The position numbers and the translations under genes were made by a program. Shown in pieces: positions 22,105-22,149 of a DNA stretch of 22,149 bases. The stretch spans positions 1 to 22,149 of the forward strand of contig JAISMA010000167.1 of assembly GCA_031276985.1 (NCBI GenBank). The letters are read 5' to 3'. The stretch comes from Helicobacteraceae bacterium (GTDB taxonomy: Bacteria; Campylobacterota; Campylobacteria; Campylobacterales; SZUA-545). Below the pieces are notes generated by a model. The model did no database searches. It was not told where the DNA came from and was given only the letters and a program-made list of their open reading frames with translations. The stretch's first letter is position 1. The number at the start of each line of letters is the position of its first letter.

Positions 22105-22149
22105 GTATTTAAGACGATTGCCAACCAAGCGTCAATCATCAGCGCTTGT

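Larger units (their letters stand above)
21703..22149. other. Right-edge spacer, no convincing gene
   Basis: Holds a short imperfect direct repeat (GATCGGGCGTTGATTTT / GATCGGGCGTTTATTTT near 21819 and 21858) and two identical palindrome copies 60 bp apart. Open frames here lack ribosome sites and homology. No RNA gene seen. Confidence 0.55.

Overview
The window looks like a chromosomal piece of an uncultured Campylobacterota bacterium (Helicobacter/Campylobacter relatives), but with an unusually balanced GC content (about half) for that phylum. The main evidence is the plus-strand run LapB-like TPR protein - rnhA - rnc - aroC, which is the gene order I recall from Helicobacter pylori and Campylobacter jejuni. 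Dense overlapping operons, a poly-G tract inside a surface lipoprotein gene and a long CT dinucleotide tract fit the phase-variation style of that phylum.

Region by region: (1) 39-2960, minus strand: five overlapping genes (HMA-domain protein, three small Ala/Gly-rich membrane proteins, P1B-type ATPase with a DYSCA metal-site motif). This closely resembles a ferrosome (fez) iron-storage organelle operon and is the most exciting system here. (2) 3062-4036: pyrC. (3) 4033-6726, minus: pseudopilin, GspF, pseudopilin, GspG; a type II secretion or DNA-uptake pseudopilus operon. (4) 6781-10974, plus: proC, LapB-like TPR/zinc-ribbon protein, rnhA, rnc, aroC. The rnc/aroC junction carries a 172-bp tandem duplication that leaves a 59-codon hybrid ORF. 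(5) 11263-13972, plus: an AT-rich island with an orphan Rhs core/C-terminal tip, a SUKH-like immunity protein, a truncated relative of it, and three small membrane proteins, two of them between 20-bp direct repeats. (6) 14056-14427: a RelE/ParE toxin remnant; 14524-15258: trpA. (7) 15259-16760: repeat-rich spacer, then a promoter, a short leader ORF running into 23 TC repeats, and a secreted TPR protein. (8) 16773-19196, minus: nikK-nikM-nikL-nikQ, a nickel/cobalt ECF transporter with no ATPase gene beside it. (9) 19754-20572: an outer-membrane beta-barrel protein. (10) 20839-21645, minus: a lipoprotein with a G9 tract just after the lipobox. (11) 21703-22149: no gene, repeat copies.

Two genome-scale signals run through the window: a dispersed palindrome (ATTCTGCG-N6/7-CGCAGAAT and a dRS3-like ATTCCC form) found between and inside genes, and a strong excess of the octamer GCGATCGC, the sequence called HIP1 in cyanobacteria. 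Everything here was read by eye; family assignments rest on motifs and gene order, not on database searches.
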